Source of the DNA: CAKZNE01 sp963976435
Lineage (GTDB): Bacteria; Bacteroidota; Bacteroidia; Flavobacteriales; Schleiferiaceae
DNA length: 64,000 bases
Assembly (NCBI GenBank): GCA_963976435.1
Contig: CAXBKQ010000004.1
Span: 1-64,000 of the forward strand
Reading direction: 5' to 3'
In this document: positions 36,203 through 45,052 of the stretch, in pieces
How the letters are laid out: every line of letters starts with the position of its first letter
How positions within the stretch are numbered: position 1 is the stretch's first letter
Program-made: the position numbers and the translations under genes
The notes under the pieces: model-generated
Told to the model about the DNA's origin: nothing
Database searches by the model: none
What the model saw: only the letters and a program-made list of their open reading frames with translations

Positions 36203-36493
36203 TTAATCTGCTAGCAGAATTACCTTATTTTTTTGAACCTCTACCACTCCACCTTTGATTTTTAAGCGAAGCACTTTGTCATCACTTTTATCGCGTTCAA
36301 TCTGACCGCTAATTTCATCAAGGCTTTTATGGCTTCCCGGAATTTCAATTTTCACTACCCCTTCTACCAATGTACTAATAATAGGAGCGTGGTTATCTAA
36401 AATTTGAAAGCTACCATCTTTTCCTGGCAGCTGTACAGAGTCAGCATCACCATTAAAGATTTTGTGTACCGGAGTTATAATTTCTAATTGCAT
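36203..36493 (-). CDS. atpC: ATP synthase F1 subunit epsilon
   Basis: This 96-residue protein corresponds to the N-terminal beta-sandwich of F1 epsilon (MQLEIITPVHKIFNGDADSVQLPGKDGSFQILDNHAPIISTLVEGVVKI). The C-terminal helical hairpin that can inhibit the enzyme in E. coli is essentially missing, as is usual in Bacteroidota. It links the F1 rotor to the c-ring. It lies 56 bp after atpD on the same strand; other F1Fo genes are elsewhere, again typical of the phylum. Confidence 0.96.
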   Translation of the reverse strand: MQLEIITPVHKIFNGDADSVQLPGKDGSFQILDNHAPIISTLVEGVVKIEIPGSHKSLDEISGQIERDKSDDKVLRLKIKGGVVEVQKNKVILLAD

Positions 36494-36549
36494 TTTACTA
36501 AAGTTTAAGTTTAGGAAAGGCTAAAAATCTTTCCAGTCCTTAAAAAATT

Positions 36550-38061
36550 TTAAGCCTCAGCTAATAATTTTTCTCCTGCTTCAATAACATCTTCAATTCC
36601 ACCTTTAAGGTTAAAGGCAGCTTCAGGATATTTATCCATTTCACCACTAAGGATCATATTAAATCCTTTGATAGTATCTTGAATATCTACAAACACCCCT
36701 TGAAGACCAGTAAATTGCTCAGCAACATGGAATGGTTGAGAAAGGAAACGCTGAACTCTACGAGCTCTAGACACCACCAATTTATCATCTTCAGAAAGTT
36801 CATCCATACCTAGGATGGCGATGATATCTTGAAGTTCTTTATAACGTTGTAGAATTTCTTTTACATTTTGCGCACAATCATAGTGTTCATCTCCTAAAAT
36901 TTCAGCAGAAAGAATTCTTGAAGTAGAATCTAATGGATCCACTGCAGGGTAAATTCCTAATTCCGCAATTTTACGACTCAATACTGTAGTAGCATCAAGG
37001 TGAGCAAAAGTTGTAGCTGGGGCAGGGTCAGTAAGGTCATCCGCAGGCACATAAACCGCTTGAACCGAAGTAATAGATCCACTTTTTGTAGAAGTAATTC
37101 TTTCTTGCATCGCACCCATTTCAGTAGCTAGAGTAGGTTGGTATCCTACTGCAGATGGCATACGACCTAGAAGTGCAGACACCTCAGATCCAGCCTGTGT
37201 AAAACGGAAAATATTATCAATAAAGAAAAGAATATCCTTTCCAGCACCTGCGCTTTCGCCATCACCATCACGGAAATATTCAGCAAGAGTAAGACCTGAT
37301 AAAGCTACACGTGCACGAGCCCCTGGAGGTTCGTTCATCTGACCAAAAACAAAGGCTGCTTTTGATTCCTTCATTCCTTCAACATCTACTTTGGAAAGAT
37401 CCCATCCGCCTTCTTCCATAGACTTTTCAAATTCTTCACCATATTTAATGATACCAGATTCGATCATTTCACGAAGAAGGTCATTTCCTTCTCTAGTACG
37501 TTCTCCAACACCAGCAAATACGGATAGTCCACCGTGTCCTTTTGCAATGTTGTTGATCAATTCCTGAATCAATACAGTCTTACCTACACCGGCACCACCA
37601 AATAAACCAATTTTACCCCCTTTAGAGTAAGGCTCGATAAGGTCAATTACTTTTATACCTGTATATAAAACTTCTGTTGAAGTTGAAAGATCTTCAAACT
37701 TAGGTGCATCCCTATGGATAGGAGAACCACCTTCAGAATTCATTTCATTAATACCGTCAATTGCATCTCCTACAACATTAAAAAGACGACCCTTAATCTT
37801 ATCGCCAATTGGCATTTTGATAGGAGCTCCTAAGGCGATTACCTCTTGACCTCTCATTAAACCATCTGTTGTATCCATGGATATGGCACGGATGGTGTCC
37901 TCACCAATATGCTGTTGAGTTTCCATAATTACAACTGCGCCATCAGGACGAGTTACTTTTAGGGAATCATAAATTTTAGGAAGTTCATTATTAGTGCTGT
38001 CAAAATAAACATCCACTACAGGTCCAATTATCTGTGAAATCTTTCCAACTACTTGAGACAT
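36550..38061 (-). CDS. atpD: ATP synthase F1 subunit beta
   Basis: This 503-residue catalytic subunit of F1Fo ATP synthase carries the Walker A motif GGAGVGKT (about residue 155), the GERTREGND loop, Walker B with ILFFIDNIFRFTQAG, and ALLGRMPSAVGYQPTLATEMG. Length is as expected for Bacteroidota. It makes ATP at the cytoplasmic side of the inner membrane. It forms a two-gene operon with atpC and has a -7 box at 38109-38116. Confidence 0.98.
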   Translation of the reverse strand: MSQVVGKISQIIGPVVDVYFDSTNNELPKIYDSLKVTRPDGAVVIMETQQHIGEDTIRAISMDTTDGLMRGQEVIALGAPIKMPIGDKIKGRLFNVVGDAIDGINEMNSEGGSPIHRDAPKFEDLSTSTEVLYTGIKVIDLIEPYSKGGKIGLFGGAGVGKTVLIQELINNIAKGHGGLSVFAGVGERTREGNDLLREMIESGIIKYGEEFEKSMEEGGWDLSKVDVEGMKESKAAFVFGQMNEPPGARARVALSGLTLAEYFRDGDGESAGAGKDILFFIDNIFRFTQAGSEVSALLGRMPSAVGYQPTLATEMGAMQERITSTKSGSITSVQAVYVPADDLTDPAPATTFAHLDATTVLSRKIAELGIYPAVDPLDSTSRILSAEILGDEHYDCAQNVKEILQRYKELQDIIAILGMDELSEDDKLVVSRARRVQRFLSQPFHVAEQFTGLQGVFVDIQDTIKGFNMILSGEMDKYPEAAFNLKGGIEDVIEAGEKLLAEA

Positions 38062-38108
38062 ACTTAATTATTTAGTATTAACAGTTCGACTGTTTTCAAA
38101 TTTGGCTG

Positions 38109-38116
38109 CAAAAATA
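38109..38116 (-). promoter_or_regulatory. -7 box for atpD
   Basis: The minus strand reads TATTTTTG, 47 bp before the ATG at 38061, leaving a leader of about 40 nt. Confidence 0.5.
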
Positions 38117-38164
38117 GGCGTTTTTCTTCAAAGGTTTAAGCTTTGACCAAGATTTTATTTTTTC

Positions 38165-38172
38165 TAATTTTG
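38165..38172 (+). promoter_or_regulatory. Possible -7 box for ribF
   Basis: TAATTTTG, 68 bp before the TTG start at 38241. Confidence 0.4.
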
Positions 38173-38240
38173 AACAAACTGTTAATAAAGTTCAGTTTTT
38201 TACAACTTACTGGTTTTTAATTATTTAAACTCAAAACTTT

Positions 38241-39179
38241 TTGAAAGTTTATTATTCCCTCGAGGATTTCAATGCTCTCCCAAACGCCATAGTAACCACT
38301 GGAACCTTTGATGGAGTTCATGTAGGACATAAAAAAATATTAGATCAGCTCAATTCCATTGCTTCTCAAAATAATGGTGAATCTGTACTTCTTACTTTTT
38401 TCCCTCACCCTAGAATGGTTTTACAACCCGAATTAGAACTGAAGCTTCTTAACCATCAAAGTGAAAAAATTGAACTTCTTAAAAAAACTGGTTTAGATCA
38501 TCTTATTATCCACCCCTTCACCAAGGAGTTCAGCAGAACAAGCTCTTTAGATTTTGTTAGAAATATTTTGGTCTCCAAAATCGGAGCTAAAAAACTCGTT
38601 ATTGGTTATGATCATCATTTTGGTAGAAACCGAGAAGGGAGTTTTGAGCATTTAAAAGAGTTTGGTCCTGTTTACGGATTTGATGTTGAAGAAATTCCAG
38701 CTCAGGATATTGAAGATATTACCATTTCTAGTACCAAAATTAGAAATGCCATTGCAGAAGGGAATATAGATGCTGCGGCGAATTATTTGGGTTATAAATA
38801 CCGATTAAATGGCAAAGTTGTAGAAGGTCAGAAAATCGGAAAATCATTGGGTTTCCCTACCGCAAATATTCTGGTAGATGAAAATTATAAGCTAATTCCC
38901 AAGGATGGTGTTTATGCAGTAAGACTAAACATTTCTAGCAAACCAGAAACATCTTATGGTGGTATGTGCAATATCGGTGTTCGGCCTACATTCGGGCAAA
39001 ATTTCAAAACCATTGAGGTGAACCTTTTTAATTTTAACCAAGACATATATGGTGAAAGGATACGTTTAAGTTTTCATAAGAGAATTCGCGACGAGGTGAA
39101 ATTTGAGAATCTAGAAGCTCTTAAGGAACAATTAAAACAAGATCAGAAACGAGCTTATGAAATTTTGGATATCGATTAG
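38241..39179 (+). CDS. ribF: Bifunctional riboflavin kinase / FAD synthetase
   Basis: This 312-residue enzyme makes FMN and FAD. The N-terminal nucleotidyltransferase domain has VTTGTFDGVHVGHKKIL (about 19-35) and DITISSTKIRNAI. The C-terminal kinase domain has GKVVEGQKIGKSLGFPTANI and GVYAVRL. The start is TTG: the usual family N-terminus (MKVYYSLEDF) begins exactly there and no ATG is available. Its last 23 bp overlap the start of the LRR gene in another frame. Confidence 0.96.
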   Translation: MKVYYSLEDFNALPNAIVTTGTFDGVHVGHKKILDQLNSIASQNNGESVLLTFFPHPRMVLQPELELKLLNHQSEKIELLKKTGLDHLIIHPFTKEFSRTSSLDFVRNILVSKIGAKKLVIGYDHHFGRNREGSFEHLKEFGPVYGFDVEEIPAQDIEDITISSTKIRNAIAEGNIDAAANYLGYKYRLNGKVVEGQKIGKSLGFPTANILVDENYKLIPKDGVYAVRLNISSKPETSYGGMCNIGVRPTFGQNFKTIEVNLFNFNQDIYGERIRLSFHKRIRDEVKFENLEALKEQLKQDQKRAYEILDID

Positions 39180-39720
39180 TTTACTTTTCCTTACTAGCAA
39201 CTTTTGCTTTGGACAAAAATTTAAATCATTGGAAGAGGCGCTAAAAACGCCAGAAAAGGTCATTCACCTAGAATTGAGGAAAGACCATCTAAAAAACCTT
39301 CCATCCAGTATTTTACAATTTAAAAACCTTGAAATTTTGGATTTAGGTAAAAATGAGCTAGACTCTTTGCCCGCCTTTCTAAGCCAACTCAAAAAGCTAA
39401 AAACCCTTAATCTTTCCAAGAATAATTTTCAATCTATTCCCAAAGTCTTATCGGAAATGGATAGCCTTAAAGTTTTAAAAATGGCCAAAAATCCATTGAC
39501 AAAAATTCCACACTATATAATAGATTTTAAAAGTTTAGAATATTTGGATTTATGGAGCAGCCAGCTAGATGAAATAGACCCATCGATAAAAAGATTGAAA
39601 AGCCTAAAGAAATTAGATATTAGAGCAACTTATTTAAGCACCAGAGATGTGCTTTGGCTAGAAACAGCTCGTCCGGATTTGGAATTACTTAGCACCTATG
39701 GCTGTGACTGCGATCGTTAA
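39157..39720 (+). CDS. Secreted leucine-rich repeat protein
   Basis: This 187-residue protein has a signal peptide (MKFWISISLLFLTSNFCFGQ). About five LRRs of 23 residues follow (LPSSILQFKNLEILDLGKNELDSLP, FLSQLKKLKTLNLSKNNFQSIP, LSEMDSLKVLKMAKNPLTKIP, IIDFKSLEYLDLWSSQLDEID, IKRLKSLKKLDIRATYLS). It ends in a short tail containing Cys-Asp-Cys. LRRs bind proteins; the partner is unknown. The ATG lies inside ribF, and its end overlaps era convergently by 4 bp. It lacks a T9SS sorting domain, so a periplasmic location is likely. Confidence 0.88.
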   Translation: MKFWISISLLFLTSNFCFGQKFKSLEEALKTPEKVIHLELRKDHLKNLPSSILQFKNLEILDLGKNELDSLPAFLSQLKKLKTLNLSKNNFQSIPKVLSEMDSLKVLKMAKNPLTKIPHYIIDFKSLEYLDLWSSQLDEIDPSIKRLKSLKKLDIRATYLSTRDVLWLETARPDLELLSTYGCDCDR

Positions 39721-40607
39721 TTCTTTTTATAGCCAAACTTTTTCAGCTGTTCTTCATTCTGCCTCCAGTTCTTACGCACTTTTACGGATAGATCCAAGTA
39801 AACTTTCTTCTTAAAAAAAGCCTCTAACCTCTTACGGGCTCCAGTTCCCGTTTTTTTAATCATTTTTCCTTCATGGCCAATTAGAATTCCCTTTTGGGTA
39901 TCGCGCTCGGTAATTATCGTTGCTCTCATTCTAATAATATCCTTGGCTTCTTTAAACTCCTCCACCTCTACTTCCACCGCATAGGGAATTTCTTTGCTAT
40001 AGTTTAATAATATTTGTTCCCTTATCATTTCTGAAACAAAAAAGCGATCATTTTTATCACTCAAATTTTCCTTATCGAAATAAGGTGGCGATTCTGGCAG
40101 AAGGTCTTTTAACCTTTTAAGGAGCATATCAGTATTAAAATTATTAAGGGCAGAAATTGGATAGATCTCGGCATTTGGAAAAAAGCCTTTCCAATATTCA
40201 TTTAATTCAATAAGCTTGTCCTGGTTGGTAAGATCAATTTTATTTATGACAACAATTAGCGGTTGCTTCACTTGCTGCAATTTTTCAAATAATACTGGAT
40301 CCTTAAGGCCTTTTTCACCGGGCTCCGTCATATATAAAAACACATCGGCATCATCCAGTGAGTTTTTTACAAAATCCATCATCGATTCCTGAAGCGCATA
40401 GGCAGGCATTATTACCCCTGGCGTATCAGAAAAAACAATTTGCAAGTCCTCTTCATTGTACAAACCAAAAATCCTATGTCTGGTGGTTTGCGCCTTATGA
40501 CTGGTGATAGACAATTGCTCTCCTAATATGGCATTCATCAAAGTAGATTTTCCCACATTTGGGTTTCCGATGATGTTTACAAATCCGGCTTTATGCATAA
40601 TTCTCAT
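39717..40607 (-). CDS. era: GTPase Era
   Basis: This 296-residue GTPase (293 if started at Met 40598) assists 16S rRNA and 30S maturation. G1 is GNPNVGKST, G3 DTPGV and G4 NKID. The C-terminal KH domain includes GILIGHEGKMIKKTGTGARKRLEAFFKKKVYLDLSVKV. The -7 box at 40619-40626 would leave about 5 nt of leader for the Met at 40607 and about 14 nt for 40598; the shorter protein better matches family N-termini (MHKAGFVNIIGNPN). Confidence 0.97.
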   Translation of the reverse strand: MRIMHKAGFVNIIGNPNVGKSTLMNAILGEQLSITSHKAQTTRHRIFGLYNEEDLQIVFSDTPGVIMPAYALQESMMDFVKNSLDDADVFLYMTEPGEKGLKDPVLFEKLQQVKQPLIVVINKIDLTNQDKLIELNEYWKGFFPNAEIYPISALNNFNTDMLLKRLKDLLPESPPYFDKENLSDKNDRFFVSEMIREQILLNYSKEIPYAVEVEVEEFKEAKDIIRMRATIITERDTQKGILIGHEGKMIKKTGTGARKRLEAFFKKKVYLDLSVKVRKNWRQNEEQLKKFGYKKN

Positions 40608-40618
40608 TAAATGAAAGG

Positions 40619-40626
40619 CAAAGGTA
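40619..40626 (-). promoter_or_regulatory. -7 box for era
   Basis: The minus strand reads TACCTTTG, a perfect TAnnTTTG match 11 bp upstream of the first era ATG. Confidence 0.5.
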
Positions 40627-40697
40627 TCTTATTTGAAATTTTCCCAATGCTTTTCTTGCCAGAATTAAAAATCGCTTTATATTTGCCATCCAAATAA

Positions 40698-40771
<74 letters not shown>

Positions 40772-40781
40772 TAAGAATAGA

Positions 40782-40815
40782 AAAGGCTTTTACAGAAATG
40801 TAAGAGCCTTTTTTT
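40782..40815 (+). terminator. Terminator after initiator tRNA
   Basis: A 13-bp stem (40782-40794 with 40799-40811, one G-U pair) with a GAAA tetraloop is followed by a T-run. Confidence 0.9.
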
Positions 40816-41015
40816 ATTTTAATAGCAATATCTCCCTTGTTAAAAAGCGGACAATCCTACAATCAGGTCCTAATTCACCCAACGAAGCACAAATATCCTA
40901 CGTGTATTCTAGCACAAAAACGATACTTGAACAAAAGAATTTACATCTACACCGAAATAATCATCCACATCCTAATTTGGTTTGTGGTAGTTGCCAGCTT
41001 TTTGAAATTCTAATT

Positions 41016-41756
41016 TTAAACCTGACTAGTTTTCGAAGGTGCAATTCCAAATTTCTCTTTATAAGCTTTTCCAAAATAGCTCATACTTTTAAATCCAAGC
41101 ATATACGAAACTTCAAAAATGGTTTTTTCACCACTGGCCAATAGATGCTTTGCTTTGGTGAGCCTGAAGTCATTGATGTATTTTATGGGAGTCATTCCAG
41201 TTAGTCGCTTTATCTCTCTTTCCAGTCTAGAGGTAGTAAAACCCATTTGATCAGCAATTACAGGAATAGAAAAGTTTTTGAAACGATATTGGTTTACAAT
41301 GATAGATTCGAGATGGGAAAGAGTAGGATGCTTCACTCCAAAATCATGATGAACCGGCATAGCCTTATCAAAAACATTGCGCAAAAGGGTTCTTTGCTTA
41401 AGTAAATTATCAATTCGGGAAATGAGAACATTGAGCTTAAAAGGTTTCACGATATAATCATCTGCACCGAAATTATATCCTTCAATTAATTTCTCATCTT
41501 CACCTAAGGCGGTGAGTAAAATTATGGGAATATGTTTGGTTTTATCACTAGATTTTAATTCCTGAACAAGCTCATATCCTGAAGCTTCAGGCATCATAAT
41601 ATCGCTAATAATAATATCGGGAATATGAAGTCTTGCTGAAGCAATACCATCCCTTCCATTTTCTGCTGTATGAAGATCATACGAATCCTCCAAAAGAGCG
41701 GTCATTGTAGAGAGTAATTTCACATTATCCTCAACAATTAACAACTTATTTTTCAT
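41016..41756 (-). CDS. Response regulator with AraC-type DNA-binding domain
   Basis: This 246-residue regulator has an N-terminal receiver domain with Asp52 as phosphoacceptor (IIISDIMMPE) and Lys in YIVKPF. The C-terminal AraC-type double helix-turn-helix covers about 150-246 (IPVIADQMGFTTSRLEREIKRLTGMTPIKYINDFRLTKAKHLL...EVSYMLGFKSMSYFGKAYKEKFG). It is encoded 12 bp after the PAS histidine kinase and is almost certainly its partner. Bacteroidota often fuse these parts into one hybrid protein; here they are separate. Target genes are unknown. Confidence 0.95.
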   Translation of the reverse strand: MKNKLLIVEDNVKLLSTMTALLEDSYDLHTAENGRDGIASARLHIPDIIISDIMMPEASGYELVQELKSSDKTKHIPIILLTALGEDEKLIEGYNFGADDYIVKPFKLNVLISRIDNLLKQRTLLRNVFDKAMPVHHDFGVKHPTLSHLESIIVNQYRFKNFSIPVIADQMGFTTSRLEREIKRLTGMTPIKYINDFRLTKAKHLLASGEKTIFEVSYMLGFKSMSYFGKAYKEKFGIAPSKTSQV

Positions 41757-41768
41757 GACAAATTGTAT

Positions 41769-42845
41769 TTATACAGGCAGACTAATGACAAATGTACTTC
41801 CCTTCCCAAGAGTGCTACTAAGTTCAATTCTGCCTTTATGTAAATCTACAAATTCCTTAACAATTGCCAAGCCCACTCCTGTACCCTGAATATTTCCAGC
41901 ATTTTTACCTCTATAAAAGGAATTAAAAATTGCTTCTTGCTCTCCTTTGGCTATTCCTATTCCTTTATCGGAAACTGCAAATCGCACTTCCTCAATAGAA
42001 TAATCTATAACAATTTCTACACTATTTGATCGTACAGAAAATTTACATGCATTTGATAATAAATTTGCAACTACAAATCGAATTAAAGTTGGATCACCAT
42101 GAATAGGGATCTTTTTTCCTCTTTTTTTTCTTGAAATGGAGATTTTTGGAAAAGTTTTGTGAATATCATTTTCCAAAACCTCCTCTACCAGTTCTTCAAT
42201 AAAAAATGATTCGGGCCTAAAAGTAGTTTCTCCGGTGGTTAATTTTTTTAATTCTAGCATATCGCCAATCATGCTATTTAATCTGTCTACCTCCTCCTCA
42301 ATAGAGCTCATGGCATTCTCTAATACCTTTTCCGACCGTTTTATTCTTAGCAGCTCAATATTGGCTTGTATTACAGCAAGGGGAGTTTTAAACTCATGGC
42401 TGGCCACAGAATATAGATTACTCTTAAATCTCGATAATTCTTGTTCTTTGGAAAGAGCCTGGCGAAGGTCTTGAGTAAGACTTACACTTTCGGTAATATC
42501 CCTTGTACTACTTAAAACACTGTAATCCTTTTGTGGGTCGTCACCGATACTATTAAAGGTGGTTTCTAGCCATCTTAGACGCCCATCTCCATGATTTATT
42601 TGATATCTTATCCTCGCTCCAGGATGATCAAAAAAACGAATTAGGGTAGTGAAATCCATTTCCTTAATAAAGTCTTCCGATAAAAAATCGGTGAGCTTCT
42701 TTCCTAAAATTTTATCTTTTGAATAACCTAAAATCACCTCACTCGATTTGGTAGCAAAGCGAATAGTATTTTCAGCATCATGGATGCATAAAAGATCCGA
42801 GGTGTAATCGGCAATTAGTTTAAATACTTTACTGAAGGCCTCCAT
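41769..42845 (-). CDS. PAS-domain sensor histidine kinase
   Basis: This 358-residue protein has no TM segment. A PAS domain covers about 10-120 (IADYTSDLLCIHDAENTIRFATKSSEVILGYSKDKILGKKL). The HisKA helix carries His150 (VASHEFKTPLAVIQANIELL) and the HATPase domain has an N-box (NLLSNACKFSV), G1 (VSDKGIGIA) and G2 (GTGVGLAIVKEFV). It likely senses an internal signal through the PAS domain and phosphorylates the adjacent AraC-type response regulator. No -7 box was found upstream. Confidence 0.95.
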   Translation of the reverse strand: MEAFSKVFKLIADYTSDLLCIHDAENTIRFATKSSEVILGYSKDKILGKKLTDFLSEDFIKEMDFTTLIRFFDHPGARIRYQINHGDGRLRWLETTFNSIGDDPQKDYSVLSSTRDITESVSLTQDLRQALSKEQELSRFKSNLYSVASHEFKTPLAVIQANIELLRIKRSEKVLENAMSSIEEEVDRLNSMIGDMLELKKLTTGETTFRPESFFIEELVEEVLENDIHKTFPKISISRKKRGKKIPIHGDPTLIRFVVANLLSNACKFSVRSNSVEIVIDYSIEEVRFAVSDKGIGIAKGEQEAIFNSFYRGKNAGNIQGTGVGLAIVKEFVDLHKGRIELSSTLGKGSTFVISLPV

Positions 42846-42913
42846 TTTATGACGGATTTAGGCTTCGAATTTACTAATAAGAAAATTTAGAAAAGATAAA
42901 AGCTATTTTAAAT

Positions 42914-42942
42914 AAAAAAAGCCACCCTATTGAGGTGGCTTT
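42914..42942 (-). terminator. Terminator after ahcY
   Basis: AAAGCCACC (42918-42926) and GGTGGCTTT (42934-42942) form a perfect 9-bp stem. On the minus strand the hairpin is followed by seven U's. Confidence 0.92.
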
Positions 42943-42961
42943 CTAATACAATTAAAAACTA

Positions 42962-44278
42962 TTAATACCTATAGTATTCAGGTTTGTAAGGACCATTTTG
43001 ATTTACACCAATATAATCCGCTTGTTCTTTACTAAGCTCATCCAGCTCCACACCTATTTTGGAAAGGTGTAGCTTGGCTACTTTCTCATCCAAATGCTTA
43101 GGCAAGGTGAATACTTCATTGCCGTACTGCTCGCCATTATTCCACAATTCCAATTGGGCTAATACCTGATTGGTAAATGAATTTGACATTACAAAACTAG
43201 GGTGGCCTGTTGCACAGCCAAGATTCACTAGTCTTCCCTCAGCTAGCAAAATAATATCTTTTCCATTAATGCTGTACTTATCCACTTGTGGTTTAATTTC
43301 TACATGAGAATCTCCATGATTGTTATTCAACCATGCTACATCAATCTCATTATCGAAATGACCAATATTACAAACGATGGTTTTGTCTTTCATTTTTTCA
43401 AAATGACGACCAACAATAATATCTTTATTTCCTGTGGTGGTGATCACAATATCAACCTCTCCTACAACATTGTCCATTTTTTTAACAGCAAATCCGTCCA
43501 TAGCGGCTTGCAGTGCACAAATAGGATCAATTTCGGTAACAATTACTCTTGCACCAGCACCTCTTAAAGAAGCTGCAGTACCTTTACCTACATCACCGTA
43601 TCCAGCAACCACGGCTACTTTTCCAGCCATCATTAAATCTGTTGCTCTTCTAATAGCATCTACAGCAGATTCTTTACATCCGTATTTATTGTCGAATTTA
43701 GACTTGGTAACAGAATCGTTAACATTGATAGCTGGCATTGGTAAAGTTCCATTCTTCATTCTTTCATAAAGTCTGTGAACACCAGTAGTCGTTTCTTCGG
43801 AAAGACCTTTAATATCTTTTGCCAATTCTGGGAAACGATCTAATACCATATTGGTAAGATCACCACCATCATCCAAAATTAAGTTTAGAGGTTGACGATC
43901 TTCACCAAAGAAAAGGGTTTGTTCAATACACCAATCAAATTCTTCATCCGTCATCCCTTTCCAGGCGTAAACAGGAATCCCTGCAGCAGCAATTGCCGCA
44001 GCAGCATGATCTTGAGTTGAGAAAATATTACATGAAGACCAAGTAACATCAGCTCCTAATTCTACTAAGGTTTCAATTAGAACAGCTGTTTGGATAGTCA
44101 TATGCAGACAACCAGCAATCCTTGAACCTTTTAGAGGTTTTTCTGCCCCGTATTCTTCTCTTAAAGCCATTAGACCTGGCATTTCAGCCTCCGCCAATTC
44201 AATCTCTCTTCTTCCCCACTCAGCCAAGGTTATATCTTTCACCTTATATGGGATATACTTATCAACAGTATTACTCAT
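42962..44278 (-). CDS. ahcY: Adenosylhomocysteinase
   Basis: This 438-residue cytoplasmic enzyme hydrolyses S-adenosylhomocysteine to homocysteine and adenosine, closing the methyl cycle. The NAD-binding Rossmann motif is VVAGYGDVGKGTAASLRGAGARVIVTEIDPI (about 220-250). Substrate loops include TWSSCNIFSTQDHAAAAIA and NVNDSVTKSKFDN, and the C-terminus ends in the conserved YKPEYYRY. It is single, with its own -7 box and terminator. Confidence 0.98.
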   Translation of the reverse strand: MSNTVDKYIPYKVKDITLAEWGRREIELAEAEMPGLMALREEYGAEKPLKGSRIAGCLHMTIQTAVLIETLVELGADVTWSSCNIFSTQDHAAAAIAAAGIPVYAWKGMTDEEFDWCIEQTLFFGEDRQPLNLILDDGGDLTNMVLDRFPELAKDIKGLSEETTTGVHRLYERMKNGTLPMPAINVNDSVTKSKFDNKYGCKESAVDAIRRATDLMMAGKVAVVAGYGDVGKGTAASLRGAGARVIVTEIDPICALQAAMDGFAVKKMDNVVGEVDIVITTTGNKDIIVGRHFEKMKDKTIVCNIGHFDNEIDVAWLNNNHGDSHVEIKPQVDKYSINGKDIILLAEGRLVNLGCATGHPSFVMSNSFTNQVLAQLELWNNGEQYGNEVFTLPKHLDEKVAKLHLSKIGVELDELSKEQADYIGVNQNGPYKPEYYRY

Positions 44279-44311
44279 AATAAAATATTTGTATCTAAAA
44301 TTTTAGGTTTG

Positions 44312-44319
44312 CAAAGATA
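44312..44319 (-). promoter_or_regulatory. -7 box for ahcY
   Basis: The minus strand reads TATCTTTG, a perfect TAnnTTTG match 33 bp before the ATG at 44278. Confidence 0.5.
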
Positions 44320-44353
44320 CTTAACTTCTAAGGATTAATAATGTTTTATTAGA

Positions 44354-44992
44354 ATGGGGATATTTAAAAAAAATGTAGTCTTTTCCGAAGCCGAATATTT
44401 GATTTGGAAAATTGAAGAGGAAGTGGAGGATCTTAAAATTGGTCTTAAGCTTAGCAAAGCAGATCAAGCGAAACTTTCAGAAATTCACCACGAGATAAAA
44501 ATAAAGGAATTCTTGGCTATTCGGCAATTGCTGAAAATCTATTTTGGAGAAAACAAAGCCATCCGCTACACTCCAAATGGAAAGCCCTTTTTGGTGGATT
44601 CGAATATTCCTATATCCTTTTCACATTGCAAAGGCTTTGCTGCTATTCTCATTGGAAAAAATTCAAAAATTGGAATCGACATTGAAACAGATCGGGAAAA
44701 CATTCTTAGGATAGCTCCAAAATTTATGAATAGTTTGGAAAACCAATCCTTATCTGAGGATAACAGAATGCAGCATTTACTGTTTTATTGGGGAGCTAAG
44801 GAGGTGGTTGTTAAAATAGAAGATGATAAAACCTTTAGTTTTAAAAATTCAATTTCTGTTTCTCCTTTTTCCTATTCCAACAAATGCCACTCTCAAGCCC
44901 AACTTATTAGCGATAAAAAACGTGGTGAATATGATCTCAATTTTGAGAACCTCACTGAGCTTTTGCTAACCTGTGGTATCAAAAAGGGATAA
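44354..44992 (+). CDS. 4'-phosphopantetheinyl transferase superfamily protein
   Basis: This 212-residue protein transfers phosphopantetheine from CoA to carrier proteins. Family motifs are FSHCKGFAAILIG, the Mg-binding KIGIDIETDRENI, and the catalytic WGAKEVVVKI (normally W-x-x-KEA-x-x-K, with Val in place of Ala here). The size is intermediate between AcpS and Sfp types. Target carrier proteins are not in the window. The gene precedes GGGP synthase by 60 bp, but that gene has its own promoter box. Confidence 0.88.
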   Translation: MGIFKKNVVFSEAEYLIWKIEEEVEDLKIGLKLSKADQAKLSEIHHEIKIKEFLAIRQLLKIYFGENKAIRYTPNGKPFLVDSNIPISFSHCKGFAAILIGKNSKIGIDIETDRENILRIAPKFMNSLENQSLSEDNRMQHLLFYWGAKEVVVKIEDDKTFSFKNSISVSPFSYSNKCHSQAQLISDKKRGEYDLNFENLTELLLTCGIKKG

Positions 44993-45036
44993 TTTCAATT
45001 AATCAAAAAGATTCGAAATTATTGCGCTCAGTTTAT

Positions 45037-45044
45037 TAGGTTTG
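45037..45044 (+). promoter_or_regulatory. -7 box for GGGP synthase
   Basis: TAGGTTTG, eight bases before the ATG at 45053, predicts a leader of only a few nucleotides. Confidence 0.45.
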
Positions 45045-45052
45045 CCATTTAA